Shown: positions 26,199-35,457 of the stretch, in pieces
Numbering within the stretch: the first letter of the stretch is position 1
Layout of the letters: every line of letters begins with the position of its first letter
DNA from: Streptococcus sanguinis
GTDB taxonomy: Bacteria > Bacillota > Bacilli > Lactobacillales > Streptococcaceae
Reading direction: 5' to 3'
Length of the DNA stretch: 38,584 nucleotides
Assembly: GCF_003943655.1 (NCBI RefSeq)
Contig: NZ_RJMM01000010.1
Span: forward strand, 1 to 38,584
Notes under the pieces: model-generated
Told to the model about the DNA's origin: nothing
Seen by the model: the letters and a program-made list of their open reading frames with translations, nothing else
The model's database searches: none
Translations under genes and position numbers: made by a program

Positions 26199-27392
26199 TT
26201 ATTGATTTTTGAAACGTTCGACATCACGCGCGATGACCAATTCTTCGTCAGTCGGGATAACCAAGACTTTGACCTTGGCATCAGGACTGGAAATCACGCC
26301 TTCTGCACCACGCACATTCTTTTCTGGGTCTACGTTACAGCCAAACCAAGAAATACCATTAATAACCAGTTCACGAATGGTCACAGAATTTTCACCGATT
26401 CCTGCAGTAAAGATGATAGCATCAGCTCCATTCAAAACAGCAAGATACTGACCAATGTATTTTTGAATCCGATCGACAAAAATATCGTTGGCTAATTGAG
26501 CCTTGGCATCACCTGCCCGCATCGCCTCATGGATATCACGCATATCACTTGACTTCTCAGAAACTCCCAGCAAGCCAGATTCACGATTCAAAACGCGGCT
26601 AATATCTTCCGGAGTATTAAAGTCATCTGTGTATTGCATCAGGTAAGGAATGATAGCTGGGTCGATATCCCCTGTACGCGTTCCCATCATGACACCGCCA
26701 AGTGGTGTGAATCCCATAGATGTATCTACAGAAACGCCCTTGTCAACTGCTGTGATAGAAGCTCCGTTACCTATATGGCAAGTGATAAGCTTGAGTTCTT
26801 CAATCGGACGACCCAAAACTTTCGCAGCTTCCTTGGCTACATACTCATGGCTGGTACCGTGAGCTCCGTACTTGCGGACCTTGTTTTCAGTGTAATATTT
26901 AGTCGGAATCGGATAGCGATAAGCTTTTTCCGGCATAGTTGTATGGAAAGAGGTGTCAAAGACTACCACGCTGGTAATGTCTGGCAGAATTTCTCTAAAA
27001 GCACGGATGCCTGCAGCATTGGCTGGATTATGCAATGGAGCCAGAAGAGACAACTCCTCTACCTTTTGAATCACTTCTTCATCAACAAGGGCTGAATCCT
27101 TAAAGTATTCACCGCCAGCCACAACACGATGGCCCACACCGGTAATCTCATCATAAGATTCAATGATATTAAAGCGTTTCAAATCATCCAGCAAAATTTT
27201 TACGGCCTGCGTGTGATCTTCAATATCAAGAACCTGCTTCTCTGACCGACCATCAAATTTCACTGTTGAAATAGAATCCTTGAGACCAATCCGTTCCAGC
27301 AAGCCCTTAGCCAAGACCTTTTCTTCTGGCATCTGATAGAGTTGCCATTTTAAGCTTGAGCTTCCTGCATTAATAGAAATTGTTTTCGACAT
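26199..27392 (-). CDS. ackA: Acetate kinase
   Basis: It interconverts acetyl phosphate and acetate with ATP formation. The 397-residue length is normal. The ASKHA fold is shown by [14 protein letters not shown] near 6-19, TSFHTTMP near 180, HLGNG-type [10 protein letters not shown] near 208, [13 protein letters not shown] near 236 and FTAGIGENS near 325. It follows the comY genes and the methyltransferase, the usual streptococcal arrangement, and ends in a terminator. A role in acetyl-phosphate level and ATP gain from pyruvate oxidation is known for the family. Confidence 0.98.
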   Translation of the reverse strand: MSKTISINAGSSSLKWQLYQMPEEKVLAKGLLERIGLKDSISTVKFDGRSEKQVLDIEDHTQAVKILLDDLKRFNIIESYDEITGVGHRVVAGGEYFKDSALVDEEVIQKVEELSLLAPLHNPANAAGIRAFREILPDITSVVVFDTSFHTTMPEKAYRYPIPTKYYTENKVRKYGAHGTSHEYVAKEAAKVLGRPIEELKLITCHIGNGASITAVDKGVSVDTSMGFTPLGGVMMGTRTGDIDPAIIPYLMQYTDDFNTPEDISRVLNRESGLLGVSEKSSDMRDIHEAMRAGDAKAQLANDIFVDRIQKYIGQYLAVLNGADAIIFTAGIGENSVTIRELVINGISWFGCNVDPEKNVRGAEGVISSPDAKVKVLVIPTDEELVIARDVERFKNQ

Positions 27393-27428
27393 TTCTTCAC
27401 CTCTTTAAGCGTTTTCAAAATCATTATA

Positions 27429-28394
27429 TCAAAATTTTGTTTGAATTTCACTATCTTTGTACCAGTTTTGAAAACTTTGGCGGAATTTAAACATTTCATC
27501 ATGATCCTGCAAATCCCGCAGAGGATAGATAAAAGGCTGAACGTTGTTAGCTTCTTGCTTCCTCAAGACAAAAAGAGTTTTGGCATGCTTGCTGCTTGAG
27601 AAAATAGACTCTGGCAAAGTTATCATCGCGATAAACTGAGCCTTAGCTAGGAGCCATTTTTTCAGCAAAGGAGCTTGAGCGCTGGTCAAGAGGTCATTCG
27701 GCGCTAGAAATATGGCATAACCACCTGGCTTCAGATATTTGAGCGACTGCTCCATCAGGAGATGATGGGCATAGGTATGCTCATCCCGGCTAGCCACCTC
27801 ATAGCGGGAGGCGATACTATCGTCTGGATAATAACCGACCGGTAAATCACTGATAATGATATCACTCTCTTTCAGAACCTGAGGCCGAACTGCATCCCCC
27901 TGAGCAAAGTGAGCCTTAGAGTTCATAACCTCCGCAATGCTGGCAGAAAGGTCAATTAATAAATCATCTAGTTCCAGACCCAGATAGTCAATCTTCTTTT
28001 GGGTATGATTGAGAATAGTCTCAGCCAAATTTCCAGTTCCGCTGCCGATTTCTAATACATCAGCTTCCTCTCCGTGAGCTAGCTGATCCAATAAGAAAGT
28101 AATCAGAAAACCAATTGTATCAGGAGTGAACTGATGATTGACCTGCATGGGCTCCGTCTGGGCAGCCTTCATCAGAATAAACTGATAGGCTCTCCGCCAT
28201 TCTTCTTTGGTCAAATGCAGAGCACGGATTTTTTCATCGTTGGTCAGAACTTCTTGTAAATCAGTATCCCCATCTAGGTAAATGCCGTTCTGCTCAATCA
28301 GAGCATCGTAAAAATTGGTCGCCAGAGCGTTTTGGATATTCTGGACGTTTTCGAGAATCAGAGTATAAGCTTGTTCTATCTTTTCAAAATTCAT
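27429..28394 (-). CDS. comYH: N6-type SAM-dependent methyltransferase after the comY genes (ComYH-like)
   Basis: The 321-residue protein has a class I methyltransferase core: VLEIGSGTGNLAETIL near residues 118-133 binds SAM, and IISDLPVGYYP near 177 replaces the NPPY of DNA adenine methylases. The N-terminal about 100 residues are helical. It lies between the pilin genes and ackA, a conserved position in streptococci. A methylation target is not known. In S. mutans the equivalent gene is counted as part of the comY operon and contributes little or nothing clear to transformation; this is recollection. Confidence 0.88.
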   Translation of the reverse strand: MNFEKIEQAYTLILENVQNIQNALATNFYDALIEQNGIYLDGDTDLQEVLTNDEKIRALHLTKEEWRRAYQFILMKAAQTEPMQVNHQFTPDTIGFLITFLLDQLAHGEEADVLEIGSGTGNLAETILNHTQKKIDYLGLELDDLLIDLSASIAEVMNSKAHFAQGDAVRPQVLKESDIIISDLPVGYYPDDSIASRYEVASRDEHTYAHHLLMEQSLKYLKPGGYAIFLAPNDLLTSAQAPLLKKWLLAKAQFIAMITLPESIFSSSKHAKTLFVLRKQEANNVQPFIYPLRDLQDHDEMFKFRQSFQNWYKDSEIQTKF

Positions 28395-28475
28395 GGAATC
28401 CTCCGTTCATCCTATCATACCAAAAATAAGGCCCCATTCCAAGATATATAAAATTACAAAGATTTTACAGTTATA

Positions 28476-28868
28476 TTAGTCCGACTTACCAGCTTCGTCC
28501 AAAATCGCTTTCTCTTTTTTGTCAGTTGCTTTTTTGTCTTCCTTTGCTTTACCCTCATCTTTCTTAGAAGTACTAAAAGTAAAGGAATAGGAATGACCGC
28601 TGCTGAGCTGACTGCTGATTTCAAGATTCTTCCCTTGCCTGCGGTAGACAGCCTTGCCCTGCTCAAACTCCATCTCACCGCTATCATCCTTGGCTGTAGC
28701 TTTTGTCAGAACTGCCATTGCATAAGCTTCTGTCCTTTCCATGTTGAAAAGCTGCAAACGCTGACTGCTGACTTGACGGTTGAGATAAAACTGCAGGAGC
28801 AGGCTAAAGACAGCGGCCATCAGCAGCGCATACAGTAAAATACCAGCCTCAACTTTCTTCTTCCACAC
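28476..28868 (-). CDS. comYG: Competence pilus minor protein ComYG (ComGG)
   Basis: The 130-residue protein begins with a GTG codon, [33 protein letters not shown], which is a pilin-like hydrophobic helix without the usual processing Glu context. The C-terminus is rich in Lys, Glu and Asp. It overlaps comYF by 20 nt. The position and the helix agree with ComGG-type minor pilins of transformation pili. Confidence 0.8.
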   Translation of the reverse strand: MWKKKVEAGILLYALLMAAVFSLLLQFYLNRQVSSQRLQLFNMERTEAYAMAVLTKATAKDDSGEMEFEQGKAVYRRQGKNLEISSQLSSGHSYSFTFSTSKKDEGKAKEDKKATDKKEKAILDEAGKSD

Positions 28869-29286
28869 GATAGATGAACTCCCTCTCTAAACCTTTTTCA
28901 AAGCGAAAATGAAGATGGACAAGCTTACCTTCCTGACGGACGTCAGCTGCTTCTAAACCATAAATCATGGGCTGGTAGCCGCGACCGCTCTTATCTGTTT
29001 TACGGAAATCATCTCCCTTGGATTTACCCAAGGCCAAGTCCCTGCCATCTTGTCTGATGTAGATTTTATTGTCTTCAACCTTATCAAATTGACTTCGCGA
29101 AAGCTCCGTCTCCAGTTGGTCGGCAAACAAAAGCCACTCTTGCTGCTGATTATTTTCCTGCTGATGAAGTTCTGAGGAAAGCAGCTGAGTCATGGCCTGA
29201 AAGACCAATATTCCACCACTAAGGACCAGCAAGGCTACTAAGGTCTCTAAGAGAGTAAAGGCCTTGACTTTAAGGTTTTTGGACAC
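28849..29286 (-). CDS. comYF: Competence pilus minor pilin ComYF (ComGF)
   Basis: The 145-residue prepilin has [20 protein letters not shown], with the prepilin peptidase cleavage motif A|FTLLE. It starts with GTG and overlaps comYE by 17 nt. The C-terminal domain is typical of ComGF (IYRVEEES end). It is part of the seven-gene transformation pilus operon. Confidence 0.88.
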   Translation of the reverse strand: MSKNLKVKAFTLLETLVALLVLSGGILVFQAMTQLLSSELHQQENNQQQEWLLFADQLETELSRSQFDKVEDNKIYIRQDGRDLALGKSKGDDFRKTDKSGRGYQPMIYGLEAADVRQEGKLVHLHFRFEKGLEREFIYRVEEES

Positions 29287-29563
29287 GAATGACTACCTCC
29301 CCTTCGTGATAGATCAGTAGCTGCTTGTCTGTCTTCAGCTGGCGCACAGTAATTCCATTGGTATGAAGCTCTTCTTGTCCTGTCTGCAGAGCCATGTGAG
29401 CTACCCGAAGCACCTCTTCCTTCTGCAGAAGGACCCGCTGTTCCTTACGAGACCGGCTAATCTGTCCCAAAAGCAAACTGGCAATAGCCGCAAAAACTGC
29501 CATGGCCACTAGAGCTTCCAGCAGAATGCTAGCTTGAAGCTGTCGTCTTTTTAAACTTGCCAT
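29270..29563 (-). CDS. comYE: Competence pilus minor pilin ComYE (ComGE)
   Basis: The 97-residue protein begins [21 protein letters not shown], with a pilin N-terminus in which A|SILLE replaces the usual FTLLE. The ATG at 29563 was chosen because it begins the pilin-type helix; the longer reading runs through comYD. It overlaps comYD by 35 nt, as is typical of this operon. Confidence 0.82.
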   Translation of the reverse strand: MASLKRRQLQASILLEALVAMAVFAAIASLLLGQISRSRKEQRVLLQKEEVLRVAHMALQTGQEELHTNGITVRQLKTDKQLLIYHEGEVVIRVQKP

Positions 29564-29963
29564 TCCCCATGTAAAGTTGGTAAACAACTGTCCTATCCTC
29601 CGTCTGAAAAGTAATTTTACTGAGCGATGAGTTCCCGCCAGCCCGGTCAAACTGAATGACCTGCTGCTCATGTTCCTGCAAAGTTTGTGGAAAGTCCAGC
29701 TCTTGATAGCCATTGGAAATCTGCCGTCCTGAAATCTTGAGAGACAGTTTCTCATGGCCGGCTAGACTTAGCCTCTGCGTCTCCTGATAGAGCCTCTCAA
29801 ACTCTAAAAAGAAGAGTTGCTCTTGAACCTGATTGAAGCCAGCCCTTACCGAGCCAGATAAGCCCAGTAAGAGAAAACTAACAACAAAAAGAACCAGGAG
29901 ACTTTCCAGCAGTGTAAAAGCCTTAATTGGCAACCGCTTGAGTTTCGCCACTGTGTTTCCCAT
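29529..29963 (-). CDS. comYD: Competence pilus minor pilin ComYD (ComGD)
   Basis: The 144-residue prepilin has PIKAFTLLESLLVLFVVSF, with an A|FTLLE processing site. It overlaps comYC by 41 nt if the ATG at 29963 is used; AAGG lies before it, while a TTG at 29933 is an alternative. The C-terminal beta domain ends [10 protein letters not shown]. It is a minor subunit of the transformation pilus. Confidence 0.85.
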   Translation of the reverse strand: MGNTVAKLKRLPIKAFTLLESLLVLFVVSFLLLGLSGSVRAGFNQVQEQLFFLEFERLYQETQRLSLAGHEKLSLKISGRQISNGYQELDFPQTLQEHEQQVIQFDRAGGNSSLSKITFQTEDRTVVYQLYMGNGKFKKTTASS

Positions 29964-30240
29964 AGTAAGCCTTATAAGAATCTGCCTGTTTCTGGCTGAT
30001 ATTCCCTGCGCTGACTAGCTTGCTCAGGCTAGCCTTTTCATTGGTATTCTTCAGTTCATACAGCTCCGCCTGGCTTTCTACTACCTTGACCACCGCTGCC
30101 GTTCCTGTATCTGAAACAGCATCTTTTTGCTTGGTCAGATTAGGCACAAAGAGCAGCAAGAGTACGCTGATAACCAGCAAGACAATCAGCATTTCCACAA
30201 GGGTGAATGCTTGAACTTTTAAGGTATTAAGTTTTTTCAT
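29923..30240 (-). CDS. comYC: Major competence pilin ComYC (ComGC)
   Basis: The 105-residue major pilin of the DNA-uptake pilus has MKKLNTLKVQAFTLVEM, with cleavage after Ala11 and Glu16 as position 5 of the mature protein. The long hydrophobic helix LIVLLVISVLLLLFV follows. The ATG at 30240 overlaps the comYB stop (TAATG) with GGAGGTTC upstream. ComGC polymerises into the fibre that retracts with captured DNA. Confidence 0.93.
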   Translation of the reverse strand: MKKLNTLKVQAFTLVEMLIVLLVISVLLLLFVPNLTKQKDAVSDTGTAAVVKVVESQAELYELKNTNEKASLSKLVSAGNISQKQADSYKAYYGKHSGETQAVAN

Positions 30241-31274
30241 TACAAATGAACCTCCATATTCTGATAAATGGGCAAGAGCATTGCCGCATAAAGTAAAACA
30301 ATCACTAAGGCAACAAAAATAAATACTAGGGGCTGAATGAAATTCATGGCTCGGTTGATACGTAGGAAAAATTCCTCCCAAGTCTTTTCAGCATAGACTT
30401 CCAGCTCACTACCTAGCTTGGACTTGACCTCGCCGTACTCAATCATCAAGGACAATTCCTTTTTAAAGAAAGGATAGCTCGCCACCTTGTCCGCATAGCC
30501 TTGTCCAGCTTGCAAAGCGGCAGCCATGTCTGCTCCGATTTCTTTAAAGAGCTGGGAAGGCTGATCCTGCATAATCGCAAAAATCTGACTCAATTCCAGG
30601 CCCTGACCAATCATATTTCCCCATTCACGAGCATAATAAGCGGTCAAGTAAGCCTGTACTAAACGCCCAAAAAAGGGCAGAGCTGCTAGTTTGCTGAAAA
30701 AACGAATCTTGGATGACTTTCGATAGTAAAAGAGAGCCACTAAAACCAAGATAGCTAAAGTAAGACTGCTCCACAAAAAGATCTGAGGCAGATGATTAAT
30801 CAACCGGGTAGCTAGATTCTGGCTGTCTAATTGAGGTAGAAGATAGTTGCGCAATCCCAGCATGATAAGGACCAAAAAGCCCAGCAGCATGAGAGGATAG
30901 GTCCCTACCTCTATCAATTTTTTCTTAACCTTGGACAGATTTTCCAGATAGGTCTCAATCTTGCCCAGACTAAGTGTCAGATTGCCATGTAGCTCAGATA
31001 AGGACAGCTGGGTTACAACGCTGTCGGAAAATCCCAGTCGACTGACAATCTCTGAAAAGGACTGACCAGCTGACAAGCCTGCCCGCATTTCAGTGACATA
31101 TACTTCCTCCAGCAAGGCACTTCGCCTCAGAAAGTCTACAATCTCTGCTAAGTGAAAACCGCTGCTAAAGAGATTATGAAAGAGCTCAATAATCTTTTTC
31201 TGCTTAGGCGTAGACAATTTTTTCGGTCTGCCTTTGCTCAGCACTGATATGTCCTTCTGCAAAAAGCTGATCAA
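30240..31274 (-). CDS. comYB: Competence pilus inner-membrane platform protein ComYB (ComGB)
   Basis: The 344-residue GspF/PilC-type polytopic protein has two similar halves and about three membrane helices (about 150-166, 178-197 and 318-338). The start is uncertain: no ATG occurs in frame near the expected N-terminus. I used the TTG at 31274, which gives LISFLQKDIS, a length near the family norm, and a 71-nt overlap with comYA. A longer ATG reading to 31349 would overlap comYA by 146 nt. Confidence 0.8.
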   Translation of the reverse strand: MISFLQKDISVLSKGRPKKLSTPKQKKIIELFHNLFSSGFHLAEIVDFLRRSALLEEVYVTEMRAGLSAGQSFSEIVSRLGFSDSVVTQLSLSELHGNLTLSLGKIETYLENLSKVKKKLIEVGTYPLMLLGFLVLIMLGLRNYLLPQLDSQNLATRLINHLPQIFLWSSLTLAILVLVALFYYRKSSKIRFFSKLAALPFFGRLVQAYLTAYYAREWGNMIGQGLELSQIFAIMQDQPSQLFKEIGADMAAALQAGQGYADKVASYPFFKKELSLMIEYGEVKSKLGSELEVYAEKTWEEFFLRINRAMNFIQPLVFIFVALVIVLLYAAMLLPIYQNMEVHL

Positions 31275-32145
31275 TCTGCTGATTCCAGACTTCGGCTTCG
31301 TGCTCTTGATAGTTTTGACTGACAAAATCAACGACACCTCCTCCCCCAATTAAACGCTGGTAACAAACACCTTGCAGCACCATTCTTAGCTCATCCTCAC
31401 TAACGCCCAATTCCAAAAGCCGCTCATAGACACCGCGAACACTCTTGGCATGAATCGTTGAAAAGACCGTAGCTCCGGTCAAACTTGCCCGAACCACTGC
31501 CCTAGCTGTCTCTCGATCACGGATTTCCCCGATAATCAAGAGATCCGGACGATGTCGCAGAGACAGCTTAATCAGACTGTCATAAGTCATGCCAATGGTT
31601 TCGTTCAGTTGCAGCTGCAGCATAGCCTCTTGCTTAATCTCAACCGGATCTTCAATCGACATAACCTGCTGATCAGAAAATTTAAGCTGAGCCAAATGGT
31701 ACATCAAGGTCGTCTTGCCACTGCCGACTGGTCCTGAGAAAAGATAGAGACCGCGAGCCTGAATTTTCTTTCGCAGCTCCGGCAATTGCTCAAACCAAAA
31801 GCGCAGCTCCCTGTCTTCGTCATGAAGGAGTCGGATAACCAGGCTTTCAAAACCACGGTAATCCCCAACTGTCGACAGCCGGATTGAAACCTTGGCTTCC
31901 TCGCAGTCATAATCGCAAGACCCAAGCTGACTGCGGCGCTTCTCTCCAACATTCATACCTGCGACAAACTTAAAGTGGCTGATAACAGCTGACAGAAGCT
32001 CAAAATCGTAAGTCCTTATAAAACGACGTTCATCACCGATTCTCATATAAAGCTCATAGCAAGTAGTCTTAGGAATGAGGTAAATATCCTGCGCCCCCTC
32101 TTGCCGAGCCTGCCTAATCATTTCTTTTGCAATTTCTTGAACCAT
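31204..32145 (-). CDS. comYA: Competence pilus assembly ATPase ComYA (ComGA)
   Basis: The 313-residue type II secretion/PilB-type ATPase powers the DNA-uptake pilus. It has Walker A GPVGSGKTTL (138-147), the Asp box and Walker B LLIIGEIRDRETA near 205-217, and the His box STIHAKSV near 231. The ATG at 32145 follows GAGGAGG. A perfect CIN box sits 19 bp upstream, so it is transcribed by ComX during competence. It leads comYABCDEFG. Confidence 0.95.
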   Translation of the reverse strand: MVQEIAKEMIRQARQEGAQDIYLIPKTTCYELYMRIGDERRFIRTYDFELLSAVISHFKFVAGMNVGEKRRSQLGSCDYDCEEAKVSIRLSTVGDYRGFESLVIRLLHDEDRELRFWFEQLPELRKKIQARGLYLFSGPVGSGKTTLMYHLAQLKFSDQQVMSIEDPVEIKQEAMLQLQLNETIGMTYDSLIKLSLRHRPDLLIIGEIRDRETARAVVRASLTGATVFSTIHAKSVRGVYERLLELGVSEDELRMVLQGVCYQRLIGGGGVVDFVSQNYQEHEAEVWNQQIDQLFAEGHISAEQRQTEKIVYA

Positions 32146-32163
32146 ACATCCTCCTCACCTTAC

Positions 32164-32171
32164 TATTCGCA
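32164..32171 (-). promoter_or_regulatory. CIN box (ComX/SigX promoter) of comYA
   Basis: TGCGAATA on the minus strand preceded by a T run (TTTTT) fits the TTTTTNCGAATA competence box. It lies 19 bp upstream of comYA. Confidence 0.9.
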
Positions 32172-32187
32172 AAAAATCCAGAAAAAG

Positions 32188-32240
32188 AAAAAACAGCGGA
32201 AGAAACTTAACTTCTAATAAGTTAGGTCTCTTCTGCTGCT
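32188..32240 (-). terminator. Terminator of the DUF1033 gene
   Basis: A long imperfect stem (about 32194-32211 with 32221-32240, core CAGCGGAAGAAACTTAAC with GTTAGGTCTCTTCTGCTG) is followed by T on the minus strand. It separates the DUF1033 gene from the CIN box. Confidence 0.75.
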
Positions 32241-32274
32241 CTATTATCAGATTTGCAAAATATATTCTATCGAT

Positions 32275-32655
32275 TTAAAGAGGCTTAGCATTTTTTAGTT
32301 TGACTGAGCAAGCTCGGTGCTTTTCAAGGCCGTTTTGCTTAGTATAGCCCGGCCGATACTTGCTCTTAGGAATCTTGCAGTCATTCTCCAGCAAAAACAG
32401 AGAGTGGTACTGCTGAACATTCTCATCGCACTCCTCGCACCAGCGCTGATCCTCCGGATCCCAAAAAATTGTCATTAAATCACTACGGCTCTTATACAAA
32501 GGTGACTGCTCTTCCATTTGCAGCCAGCGGCTTTTATAATACTTAAGGGCTTCATAATAATCATCGAACTGCTTCTTTGCAACGATATCCTCTTCCCAGC
32601 CATCCAGGAACCACCACGGTTCATAGTCCCCGTACATCTCAATTACACAATACAT
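32275..32655 (-). CDS. DUF1033 family protein
   Basis: The 126-residue cytoplasmic protein starts MYCVIEMYGDYEPWWFLDGW, with several Trp and Cys-Glu-Glu residues (WCEECDEN near 93). The ATG at 32655 follows GAGAGGACG; the longer reading starts in the -10 region. It is the conserved neighbour of comYA, and in several streptococci sits between rpoC and comYA. Its function is unknown. A -10 TATAAT lies at 32680-32685. Confidence 0.88.
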   Translation of the reverse strand: MYCVIEMYGDYEPWWFLDGWEEDIVAKKQFDDYYEALKYYKSRWLQMEEQSPLYKSRSDLMTIFWDPEDQRWCEECDENVQQYHSLFLLENDCKIPKSKYRPGYTKQNGLEKHRACSVKLKNAKPL

Positions 32656-33031
32656 ACTCGTCCTCTCTTTGTACCGTATATTATATATGAATTCTTTGAC
32701 GAACAAAACTATTTTGCTCAAAATCAGAAAACAAGAACTTTATTGGAACAGAGACAAGCATATCACTCTTCATAATATGAAGATTAACATCATGGATAGT
32801 GTTCTTAACCATGCGAACAAATAGTGTCGGACCATTTGAACATATGACAGACTTCTCAACATCTAGAAACTGAGTAAGTCCTGATTTAACATAAACACAG
32901 GCTTTCTATTTTAACGGTTTGTGAAATAAACCTCAATCTTTTTATTCAAAAAAGGTGAGACAAATGTCATTTTGTCCCACCCTATTGTCTGCATCATCTT
33001 AAGCAAAATTTTCATCTTGCTTGTTTCTGCA
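32656..33031. other. Intergenic region between the exopolysaccharide operon and DUF1033
   Basis: The 376 bp contain no convincing gene. Near 32680 is the -10 of the DUF1033 gene, a short dyad TCTTCAT/ATGAAGA lies at 32767-32783, and the GH8 gene's terminator hairpin lies near 32954. Nothing else was recognised. Confidence 0.5.
32947..32981 (-). terminator. Terminator of the exopolysaccharide operon (repeat copy C)
   Basis: GGTGAGACAAA (32954-32964) pairs with TTTGTCCCACC (32971-32981) with one A-C mismatch, followed on the minus strand by TTTTTT. The GAGAC/GTCCC mismatch is the same as in copy A near 9929. Confidence 0.8.
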
Positions 33032-34138
33032 TTATAAAGTTTCTAAAGCAATCATTGTGGTCACAGCTGCGTCATAGTAATTGTCTGACGGCAAACCTTG
33101 CATGAAGAGATATTTATTCTGCTGCACCAATTTGCGGAATTCAATGTTGTTATTAGCTGCATAGAATACTGGAGCAGTAAAGCTGCCAGCCTGATTGCTA
33201 TTGAGAGCCTTCCCTTTCAGGTTGTAGCCCGCATAAATCTTTTCTTGATTAAGGAAGAAGCTCAACATCTTCTTCAGCATTTTTTGACTTTTTTCATCCT
33301 TGCTTTGAGCCAGGTTGTAAGGAAGTCGGCAGGCATTATAAGAATAATAGCCATCATTTGCAGACTCAACTGTATCAGCATCAGCTGCCCGAACTTTGTC
33401 GCCTTCAACCCAGATAAAGTCTGGTATCAAACCAGTCTTATTATCAGCACTGATTGCTTCAAGTTTGCTGAGCATGTTATCCCGGATTGTCAGCCACTGC
33501 TTATCCTTTGTCAACTCATAGAAAGCTTGGAACTGCTGCGGCAACGTATCAGAAGTCCGCATGAGATTATAAAATTTCGATTCTGCATTTGCCCAGTTCC
33601 CAACCGTCAAAACACCGTTGCTTTCATTATAGTTATATGCCAAGACATCTTTCAGAATAGCCTGAGCCTGAGCTTGGTATTCTTTAGCCTTGTCTGGCCA
33701 CTGCTTAGCTGCCTGAATCAAAGCATAGGCAATGTAAAGATCGCCGTCTGTAGCATTGTTTTCGTCTTCATGATTGCTCTTACCATCCTTAATCGTCTGC
33801 TTCCAAGACATAAGCTGGGTATCTTTCAGACGATGAGCTAGATAATATTGGTAGAGCTTTTCAAAATCAGCCAAACTAGCATCACCTTGCTTAGCTGCAT
33901 CCACAGCAATCACCATGCCATAACCCTGTGCCTCAGACAGCACAACATCTTCAGTCTTACTGTTTGTCGTCCTGATATAAGACAATTTGTCCTTGGTTAC
34001 GACATATTCTTTAGACCATTGGCTGTATATTTTCTTTTTAATATTAGGAGTACTGCCCATGCGGGTGTACAAGAGGATACTAGCCAAGACAGCCAGAATT
34101 ATCACAAACCAAATAAATCTTAATCTTGTTCTTTTCAC
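33032..34138 (-). CDS. Membrane-anchored GH8 glycanase of the exopolysaccharide operon
   Basis: The 368-residue protein has a basic N-terminus and one signal anchor (about 8-25), then a GH8 (alpha/alpha)6-barrel domain. The catalytic-acid motif is VLSEAQGYGM (Glu69), and ATDGDLYIAYAL (Asp131/Asp133) holds the family aspartates. GH8 glycanases of the BcsZ/PssZ type cut the beta-linked polymer made by a nearby synthase. Here the gene lies 8 bp after the GT2 synthase and is the last in the operon. The substrate is not known; a beta-1,4-linked amino sugar or glucan is likely. Confidence 0.9.
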   Translation of the reverse strand: MKRTRLRFIWFVIILAVLASILLYTRMGSTPNIKKKIYSQWSKEYVVTKDKLSYIRTTNSKTEDVVLSEAQGYGMVIAVDAAKQGDASLADFEKLYQYYLAHRLKDTQLMSWKQTIKDGKSNHEDENNATDGDLYIAYALIQAAKQWPDKAKEYQAQAQAILKDVLAYNYNESNGVLTVGNWANAESKFYNLMRTSDTLPQQFQAFYELTKDKQWLTIRDNMLSKLEAISADNKTGLIPDFIWVEGDKVRAADADTVESANDGYYSYNACRLPYNLAQSKDEKSQKMLKKMLSFFLNQEKIYAGYNLKGKALNSNQAGSFTAPVFYAANNNIEFRKLVQQNKYLFMQGLPSDNYYDAAVTTMIALETL

Positions 34139-34146
34139 ACTTTCTC

Positions 34147-35457
34147 CTAACCTGCAAATCGTTTTGTTTTAACCCACTTGGTTTCTTTCCGCTTCAAAAT
34201 CTTGTCCAAGATAACAGATCCTACTGCATCTAAAGAAACAACGATAAAGAGCTGAGAGTAAGTCAAATAGGACACAAGGGCCAGCCAAATCTGTTTGGTG
34301 GTCGCCTGTCCAAACTGAGAAGCTAGGGCGATATTGATCTGCAAAAGATAAAGCAAAATCATCAGAAGCCAGTTAAAGAGCATCAGCTGGACGATATAGA
34401 TATTCTGAGCATCAAAAGCGAAAGGAATCCGCACATCCGGTATAAAGAGCTGGGTAATCATTGCCGCTACATTGGCAAAGAAAACCAAGTCAGATAAGAC
34501 AATCGCCAAATTAAACCAGAAGAAGATACAAGAATAATTGAACACTTCCAGTTTCACGCGCCAGTTACCGCCGCTAAAAAGATGCTTGAAGTTGTCAATA
34601 ACCACCTCATAGTTCCCCTTAGCCCAGCGCTTACGCTGCAAGTAGTAGGACTTGAGGGTTTCTGGTTCTTGCTGGAAAGCCTCTGAGTTATAAGCCAAGG
34701 CAATCAACTTGCCGCTCTGCATAATCTTAAAGGAAATTTCCGTGTCCTCTGTCAAGGCACCATTTTTCCAACCACCAATACTCTTAACAAACTCAGTGTT
34801 AATCAAGAAGTTTGTACCTGGAATCCGTCCAATTTTGAAGAGATGCCACATACCTACGTGGTAAACACGCTGAGTTACAACGATTTCTTGGTTGATACAG
34901 CGAGTCAGGAAGTTCTGGTTGGCATTCCGAGTCTTATTGCGTCCAAAGGAAGCAACGTGACGTTCTGGATCTTCTAAGACTTTCTTGACTAGGAAGTAAA
35001 GAGCATTCTTTTCTGGCATGGCATCCGCATCATAGACACAGATATATTCGCCCTTGGCCATCTTCAGGGCATCATTCAGCACCCCTGCCTTACCTCCCGT
35101 ACCTGTACGGTCTGTAATTATAACATTGCGTCCAGCATACTCAGGCATCGCCTGTACTTTCAGCATTTCCTGATAGGTATCGTCCGAGCAGTTGTCCGCA
35201 AAGAGCAGAACTTCCACTCGGTCATGAGGATAATCCAAGTCCAGAATGGCCTTAGTCGTCTGAGCGATAACCACATCTTCATTGTGGGCAGGAACAACGA
35301 CTGTAACCATAGGATAATGCTCCAAGGGACTGGTATCCACATTGAAGTCACTGCGCTTCATCCAGAAATGCACGGAAGAGCATAGAATAACCAAAGCCCA
35401 AGCCAGAGACATCCAGATGGAGAACAGGGTGATAATCATAATAAGCTGACTAATCAT
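34147..35457 (-). CDS. Processive GT2 polysaccharide synthase
   Basis: The 436-residue membrane synthase has an N-terminal helix pair (about 5-27), a cytoplasmic GT2 domain with ADNCSDD (Asp88, Asp92), DAD (Asp143/145), TED (Glu237/Asp238) and QRKRW (Gln274-Trp278), and about four C-terminal helices (about 300-425). The D,D,D,QxxRW pattern identifies a processive synthase of the BcsA/IcaA/HasA type, here without a PilZ domain. The substrate may be UDP-ManNAc, because a UDP-GlcNAc 2-epimerase is in the same operon; this is an inference. It overlaps the small membrane ORF by 8 nt. Confidence 0.92.
   Translation of the reverse strand: MISQLIMIITLFSIWMSLAWALVILCSSVHFWMKRSDFNVDTSPLEHYPMVTVVVPAHNEDVVIAQTTKAILDLDYPHDRVEVLLFADNCSDDTYQEMLKVQAMPEYAGRNVIITDRTGTGGKAGVLNDALKMAKGEYICVYDADAMPEKNALYFLVKKVLEDPERHVASFGRNKTRNANQNFLTRCINQEIVVTQRVYHVGMWHLFKIGRIPGTNFLINTEFVKSIGGWKNGALTEDTEISFKIMQSGKLIALAYNSEAFQQEPETLKSYYLQRKRWAKGNYEVVIDNFKHLFSGGNWRVKLEVFNYSCIFFWFNLAIVLSDLVFFANVAAMITQLFIPDVRIPFAFDAQNIYIVQLMLFNWLLMILLYLLQINIALASQFGQATTKQIWLALVSYLTYSQLFIVVSLDAVGSVILDKILKRKETKWVKTKRFAG

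Noticed and set aside
33098-33841. 247-codon plus-strand ORF antisense to the GH8 gene
   Set aside because: The minus-strand GH8 protein has clear family motifs. The antisense product has no recognisable domain or ribosome site and is a shadow frame.
34147-35457. Cellulose synthase BcsA
   Set aside because: The D,D,D,QxxRW core and a GH8 partner fit, but there is no PilZ domain and the operon carries a UDP-GlcNAc 2-epimerase, so a different polymer is more likely.
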